DNA from: Streptomyces cucumeris | GTDB taxonomy: Bacteria; Actinomycetota; Actinomycetes; Streptomycetales; Streptomycetaceae | Direction of reading: 5' to 3' | NCBI RefSeq assembly: GCF_024295805.1 | Contig: NZ_JANCLX010000008.1 | Location: forward strand, 260,769 to 324,768 | DNA length: 64,000 nucleotides | In this document: one piece after another, positions 61,067-64,000 of the stretch | Position numbering within the stretch: the first letter of the stretch is position 1 | Layout: the number at the start of each line of letters is the position of its first letter | The notes under the pieces: model-generated | The model's database searches: none | What the model was told of the DNA's origin: nothing | Seen by the model: only the letters and a program-made list of their open reading frames with translations | Translations under genes and position numbers: made by a program

Positions 61067-62380
61067 GTGCTCAGCAGCGCGCACCGCACGGACGTCGTCA
61101 TCGTGGGAGCCGGTCTCGCGGGGCTGGCCGCGGCTCAACTGCTGGCCGGCGCGGGGGTGTCGGTCACGGTCCTGGAGGCCGCGCCACGGGTGGGCGGCCG
61201 GATGGCGACGGACAGCGTGGACGGCTTCCGGCTCGACCGCACCGGACAGTTGATGAACACCTCGTTCCCGGAGCTGCGGCGCGCTCCGGGACTCGGCTCC
61301 CTCGCCCTGCGCCCGTTCACCCAGGGCCTGCTGGTCCACAGCGAGGGACGCACCCAGCGGTTCGGCACCCCCCGGAGCATGAGGGGCGCATTCACGTCGG
61401 CGCGCGCTTTGGCGAACGCCGCCCGTGCGCCCCTGGGCAACGGGCTCGACCAGGCCCGACTCGGTGCCGCGCTCGGCAGGCTCGCCGCCCTGCCCGCGGA
61501 CCGTCTGCTCGCCCGCCCCGACCGGCCGGTCCACGAGACCCTGGGGGGGCGGGGCCTACCTGCCCGCACGGTCCAGGGGGTGCTGCGCCCGCTCCTGGTG
61601 TCGCTGCTCAGCGACCCGGAGCTGAACACCTCGAGCCGCTGTGCCGATCTGGCCCTGCGCGGCTACGCACGCGGCCGCCTCTGCCTTCCGGCGGGCGGCG
61701 CGTCCACCGTCCCCGAACTGCTGGCGGCCACCCTGCCGCCGGGGACGGTCCACACCGGCGTCCGCGCCGTCGCGGCCTCCACCACCGCCGTGGCGACCGC
61801 GGAACACGGTGAGATCGGCTGTCGCGCGGTCCTGGTGGCCACGGGGGCGCACGACGCCGCCGCGCTCCTGCCCGGTCTGCGGCTCCCGGCCTTCCACCCG
61901 GTGACGGTGCTGCACCACACCGCCGACCGCCCACCGCTGCGCGAACCCGCGCTGGTCCTCGCGGCCGACGGCCCGGGGCCGGTGGCACACACCATGGTGG
62001 CCAGCGAGGTGGACCCCTCGCGCACCCCGCCCGGCCGGGTGCTGATCACCTCCACGGTGCTCGGCCCCGCCGCCGGACGCCCCACCGCCGAACTCGACCG
62101 GGCCGCCCGCGACCAACTGGCCGCCGTCTACGGCGCGTCCACGGCCCGCTGGGAGCTGCTGGCCGCCCACCACGACCCGTACGCCGTCCCGGCCATGCCC
62201 GCACCCCACGACCTGCGCCGTCCGGTGCGGCTGCTGTCCGGGCTGTACGTCTGCGGCGACCACCGCGACTCCAGCACGGTGCAGGGCGCGCTCGTCTCCG
62301 GCCGCCGCGCCGCCCGCGCGGTGCTCACCGACTTCGGAGCCCCGCCAGGCTCCGGCACCACCCTCCCCGCCGCAGCCTGA
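61067..62380 (+). CDS. NAD(P)/FAD-dependent oxidoreductase (amine oxidase/phytoene desaturase-like)
   Basis: 437 residues from GTG 61067 with GAGGAGGG nearby. FAD-binding Rossmann DVVIVGAGLAGLAAAQLLAGAG, then the GG-doublet VLEAAPRVGGRMATD, and a C-terminal FAD contact at LYVCGDHRDSSTVQGALVSGRRAARAV. This is the flavin amine oxidase/protoporphyrinogen-oxidase-like fold. The middle contains a substrate domain (LRPFTQGLLVHSEGRTQRF). No carotenoid or heme genes lie nearby, so the substrate is unknown. Confidence 0.9.
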   Translation: MLSSAHRTDVVIVGAGLAGLAAAQLLAGAGVSVTVLEAAPRVGGRMATDSVDGFRLDRTGQLMNTSFPELRRAPGLGSLALRPFTQGLLVHSEGRTQRFGTPRSMRGAFTSARALANAARAPLGNGLDQARLGAALGRLAALPADRLLARPDRPVHETLGGRGLPARTVQGVLRPLLVSLLSDPELNTSSRCADLALRGYARGRLCLPAGGASTVPELLAATLPPGTVHTGVRAVAASTTAVATAEHGEIGCRAVLVATGAHDAAALLPGLRLPAFHPVTVLHHTADRPPLREPALVLAADGPGPVAHTMVASEVDPSRTPPGRVLITSTVLGPAAGRPTAELDRAARDQLAAVYGASTARWELLAAHHDPYAVPAMPAPHDLRRPVRLLSGLYVCGDHRDSSTVQGALVSGRRAARAVLTDFGAPPGSGTTLPAAA

Positions 62381-62939
62381 CCCGGCGGCCCCCGGCCCGG
62401 GCGCTGCCCCCGCATGAGGGCTGACGCGCCCGCGCGGGGACACGCCGGCCCCACGGCCCGGCTCAGGCCACCAGCACGACGGCCACGGACCGGTCCGGCG
62501 ACCGACAGCCCCTCGCGCGCTGCCGGTTGCCGCCGCTGCCACCGGCCGGAGGCCCTGTGGGGGCGCGCGGGCCACCTCCGGCGAACGGGCAGCGGCTCGT
62601 GGCCCCTCCAGACCCCGGCACCGCCGCTTTGCGCCCGCCGGCGCCCGCAGGGGCCCGCCGAGTCCTGCCGCTGTCCGGCCACCGGCCGGACACACGCCCG
62701 TGGGAGCGCCGGGCCACTGGCCCGATCCAGCGAGCGGACCCGAGCCGCTGCCCGGCCGCTGGACGCCCCCGTGCGGCCCGTCAGGGACCCCACGGCCGGG
62801 AGCGGCCGCCGGGCGGACACGCCCCCCGTGGGGGCGCTGAGCCCCCGGCACGGGCTCGGCCGGCGGCTGGCCTGGATCGTGCCCCGGGACGGCCGGTATC
62901 CGGCCATGCCCCACGGAGGGCCGTAGGCCGCCCGCAGGG
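62381..62939. other. Long gene-free spacer
   Basis: 559 bases between the oxidoreductase and the regulator at 62940. Frames here are low-complexity Pro/Arg/Ala and lack ribosome-binding sites. A 9-bp perfect hairpin (TGTCCGGCC-ACC-GGCCGGACA, 62672-62692) could be a terminator for either convergent gene. No other feature is seen. Confidence 0.5.
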
Positions 62940-64000
62940 CTACTGGAGGGCGGCTACGCGCTCCCGGTAGCCCCGCACCGGGGCCGCGTCGCGGTACGGC
63001 TCGAGACGGCGCTCAAAGTCCCGTACGTAGTCCAGCGCCCGCATCGACCGCATCTCGGACGCCTGCTGTGCCGCCTCGGCGCCCAGCGCGCACGCCTGCT
63101 CCAGCTCGCCGAGGCCCAGCCGCGCGGTGGCCAGCACCACCCGGCAGAACAGCCTGCTGCGCGCGTATCCGTTGCCGCGCAGTTGGAGCGAGCGCTCGGC
63201 GTGCTGGGCGGCGGCCCGGTACTGCTGGAGGTCGCGGTGGCAGTGGCCGAACTCGTCCGCGAGCTGTGCCTCGTCGAAGAACCGCGCCCAGTACGGCACG
63301 TCGTCGCCCGGCCGCGCCGTCTCCAGCGCCCGCTCCGCACGGGCGAGCGAGGCCGTGCAGGCCCGCACCTCCCCCAGCACCCCGTGGCCGCGCGCCTCGA
63401 CCGCGTGCAGGAGCGACTGGAGCACCGGCGGCGCACCGCCGCCGACGCCCTGCTGGGCCACCCGGGCAAGCTGCACGGCCTCACGGCCGTGGCCGAGGTA
63501 GACGGCCTGGCGGCTCATCGTCACCAGGACGTAGCTGCCGTACGCCCGGTCCCCGGCCGCCTGCGCCAGCCGCAGCGCCTGGACGAAGTAGCGCTGGGCC
63601 AGACCGTGGGCGGCGATGTCGTAGGAGGTCCACCCGGCCAGCCGGGTCAGATCCGCGACCGCCCCGAACAGCCGCCGCCCCACCGCCTCGCTGTAGGTGC
63701 CGCGCAGCATCGGCTCGCCCTCGTGCTCGAGGTAGCGCACCAGGGCCTGCCGCGCGTGGCCGCCGCCGTACGTCTGGTCCAGCGTCCGGAACAGCTCGCT
63801 GACCGAGCGCAGCGCCGCGATGTCCCCGGTGGTCACCCGGTGGCCGGGGCCGCGCTGACAGCGGTCCGCCTGCCGCTGGCGGGGCACCGGGGCCCGGCCC
63901 GCCGCGGGCACGCGCCCGGCCGTGGCCGGCGGGGCGCCGGGGCGGCCGCCCTGGGCGGGCAGCCGCACGGCGGCCGAGGCCACGGCGGCGGCGCCCGCCG
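62940..64000 (-). CDS. TPR-type regulator (NsdA-like), N-terminus beyond window
   Basis: At least 353 residues of one frame that remains open to the window edge; the ATG/GTG seen near 63983 is probably internal. TPR-like helical repeats (TSYDIAAHGLAQRYFVQALRLAQAAGDRAYGSYVLVTMSRQA, FFDEAQLADEFGHCHRDLQQYRAAAQHAERSLQL, LGELEQACALGAEAAQQ) are typical of the Streptomyces NsdA-like developmental regulators. The start of a DNA-binding domain, if any, is outside. The role is likely regulatory. Confidence 0.72.
   Translation of the reverse strand, partial: AGAAAVASAAVRLPAQGGRPGAPPATAGRVPAAGRAPVPRQRQADRCQRGPGHRVTTGDIAALRSVSELFRTLDQTYGGGHARQALVRYLEHEGEPMLRGTYSEAVGRRLFGAVADLTRLAGWTSYDIAAHGLAQRYFVQALRLAQAAGDRAYGSYVLVTMSRQAVYLGHGREAVQLARVAQQGVGGGAPPVLQSLLHAVEARGHGVLGEVRACTASLARAERALETARPGDDVPYWARFFDEAQLADEFGHCHRDLQQYRAAAQHAERSLQLRGNGYARSRLFCRVVLATARLGLGELEQACALGAEAAQQASEMRSMRALDYVRDFERRLEPYRDAAPVRGYRERVAALQ

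Noticed and set aside
62128..62907. 259-codon frame in the spacer after the FAD oxidoreductase
   Set aside because: Low-complexity Arg/Pro/Ala, begins inside the oxidoreductase and lacks a ribosome-binding site.

Overview
This window is chromosomal DNA from a high-GC actinomycete, almost certainly a Streptomyces. The pointers are the very high GC, frequent GTG (and some TTG) starts, long antisense open frames, and a bc1-aa3 respiratory cluster with the actinobacterial subunit set (diheme QcrC, three-helix Rieske QcrA, four-helix CtaF). Gene order agrees, from memory only, with the conserved core region of Streptomyces chromosomes running from glkA through qcr/cta, nadA, pspA, cob and pepA to lpd-sucB-aceE. 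I see no insertion sequences, phage genes, CRISPR arrays, tRNA or rRNA genes: this is vertically inherited core genome, not an island.

Layout. 1-6.4 kb: end of an esterase gene, an acidic membrane protein, an endonuclease/exonuclease/phosphatase-fold protein, ROK glucokinase with its small acidic neighbour, an ArsA-like ATPase, an SRPBCC protein and a metallophosphoesterase. 6.7-16.6 kb: a long-chain acyl-CoA synthetase, a PimB-type glycosyltransferase, an HExxH lipoprotein, two tandem NlpC/P60 cell-wall hydrolases (one with a structured leader), a NYN-domain protein, a rhomboid protease and a stand-alone Lrp/AsnC sensor domain. 16.6-19.5 kb: a SufS-like aminotransferase behind a SAM-IV riboswitch, and trpD. 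19.7-29.1 kb: the aerobic respiratory chain, ctaE-qcrC-qcrA-qcrB and ctaC-ctaD-ctaF, separated by a pseudo-receiver gene and an L,D-transpeptidase. 29.4-36 kb: a cysteine desulfurase-TusA fusion, adenosine kinase, a membrane-anchored protein with an EF-hand-like loop, and divergent erpA and nadA sharing a promoter region with two matching palindromes.

36-40.9 kb: a psp cluster (pspA, pspAA, histidine kinase, response regulator) read as one unit, then a DUF3043 protein and a methyltransferase that seems to start at CTG. 41-47.4 kb: late cobalamin genes cobU (fused to a degenerate metallo-beta-lactamase domain), cobT and cobS, interrupted by a DUF2156 membrane protein and a second membrane protein. 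47.6-56.1 kb: leucyl aminopeptidase, then the 2-oxoacid dehydrogenase genes lpd, E2, a GntR regulator and aceE. 56.2-64 kb: a WYL regulator, an SDR lacking the catalytic tyrosine, small proteins, a GNAT acetyltransferase, a TIGR01777 epimerase, an FAD oxidoreductase and the C-terminal part of a TPR-type regulator cut by the window edge.

The common themes are central carbon and energy metabolism (glucokinase, PDH/OGDH, bc1-aa3), sulfur/Fe-S supply (two desulfurase-like enzymes, ErpA, NadA) and cell-envelope upkeep (NlpC/P60, L,D-transpeptidase, PspA). The most interesting signals are regulatory: the SAM-IV riboswitch before the SufS-like gene, a compact leader resembling part of a c-di-AMP (ydaO) riboswitch, a 21-bp palindrome over the ctaE start codon, and paired palindromes between erpA and nadA. 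All coordinates, starts and motifs were read by eye without database searches.
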